DNA of 64,000 bases from Arthrobacter sp. ISL-5. Lineage in GTDB: Bacteria; Actinomycetota; Actinomycetes; Actinomycetales; Micrococcaceae. Both the position numbers and the translations under genes were made by a program. Below the pieces are notes generated by a model that saw only the letters and a program-made list of their open reading frames with translations, ran no database searches and was not told where the DNA came from. Shown here piece by piece: positions 63,909 through 64,000 of the stretch (its first letter is position 1; the number at the start of each line of letters is the position of its first letter). Location: NCBI RefSeq assembly GCF_018613835.1, contig NZ_JAGGPM010000002.1, positions 81,131 to 145,130 of the forward strand, given 5' to 3'.

Positions 63909-64000
63909 TCAGGCTGCGGCCTCGTCGCGTCGGTCGATGCGTTGGAGGAGGTCGTGGAGCGCGATGCGTCCGAAGCGCCAGTTGAAGGGGTTCGCGGTCG
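63909..64000 (-). CDS. C-terminal tail of a probable transposase (partial)
   Basis: In frame to the right edge the minus strand encodes NPFNWRFGRIALHDLLQRID, then RRDEAAA and TGA. The Asn-Pro-Phe-Asn-Trp-Arg-Phe ending resembles the last residues of DDE-type insertion-sequence transposases of actinobacteria, perhaps IS630-like. Only 29 codons are visible, so the call is weak. It would place a mobile element directly beside the catabolic island. Confidence 0.4.
   Translation of the reverse strand, partial: TANPFNWRFGRIALHDLLQRIDRRDEAAA

Overview
This window is high-GC DNA with dense short intergenic gaps, strong purine-rich ribosome binding sites, many GTG and some TTG starts, and an actinobacterial gene set (GPP34 proteins, DUF6221, DUF4383, an NYN/LOTUS protein, an ArsR-ArsC fusion). 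It most resembles a soil Micrococcaceae chromosome of the Arthrobacter/Pseudarthrobacter/Paenarthrobacter type. That placement is inferred from gene content and codon use, because no rRNA or other marker gene is present.

Region by region. 0-5.6 kb: the tail of a GPP34 gene, a zinc-ribbon protein, RidA, an NYN-LOTUS ribonuclease-like protein, a 49-residue small protein, a DUF4383 membrane protein, and a FAD oxidoreductase fused to a Rieske domain. 5.6-28.3 kb: an accessory patchwork of short-chain and zinc dehydrogenases, acetyltransferases, VOC and hydrolase proteins, a secreted GH16 glycosidase, a lipoprotein, and an ArsR-ArsC arsenic gene with a palindromic operator. It contains many gene wrecks: a LysR/permease chimera, a TetR protein without its recognition helix, a frameshifted sugar transporter next to a LacI regulator, a symporter tail, and an aldehyde dehydrogenase and an idonate-type dehydrogenase that both lost their 5' ends at one junction.

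28.5-40.8 kb is the best organised part: a tandem glycine riboswitch followed by nine same-strand genes gcvP, gcvT, gcvH, glyA, sdaA, lipA, metF, an APC amino-acid permease and purU, closed by a 14-bp hairpin. Together they import glycine or a related amino acid, cleave it to CO2, ammonia and methylene-THF, combine it to serine, deaminate serine to pyruvate, make the lipoyl cofactor, and dispose of the one-carbon units through MetF and PurU.

41-53 kb: PIN and NYN nuclease-like proteins, a MOSC protein, a helix-hairpin-helix gene with an in-frame amber codon, membrane proteins, and a five-gene minus-strand operon (RpiR regulator, beta-hydroxyacid dehydrogenase, aldehyde dehydrogenase, M20 amidohydrolase, DUF3100 membrane protein) that looks like a catabolic route for an amide or N-acyl compound. 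Then come a second GPP34 paralogue, a DUF817 protein and a quinone oxidoreductase.

54-64 kb: a divergent catabolic island. On the minus strand are an LLM-type flavin monooxygenase, a flavin amine-oxidase-like enzyme, two flavin reductases, an NTF2-like protein, a ketoglutarate-semialdehyde-type dehydrogenase, a 2-oxopentenoate hydratase and a fumarylacetoacetate-hydrolase-family gene. On the plus strand are an MFS transporter and an HpcH/HpaI aldolase. The two halves share a control region with mirrored TTGACA promoters and matched palindromes. Three of these genes are broken, so the route is either decaying or partly replaced from elsewhere.

Two genome-scale signals stand out. At least eight copies of one palindrome (core GACGGCGGGA-N2-TCCCGCCGTC) lie in gene gaps, and about nine genes in 64 kb show a truncation, frameshift, internal deletion or nonsense codon.
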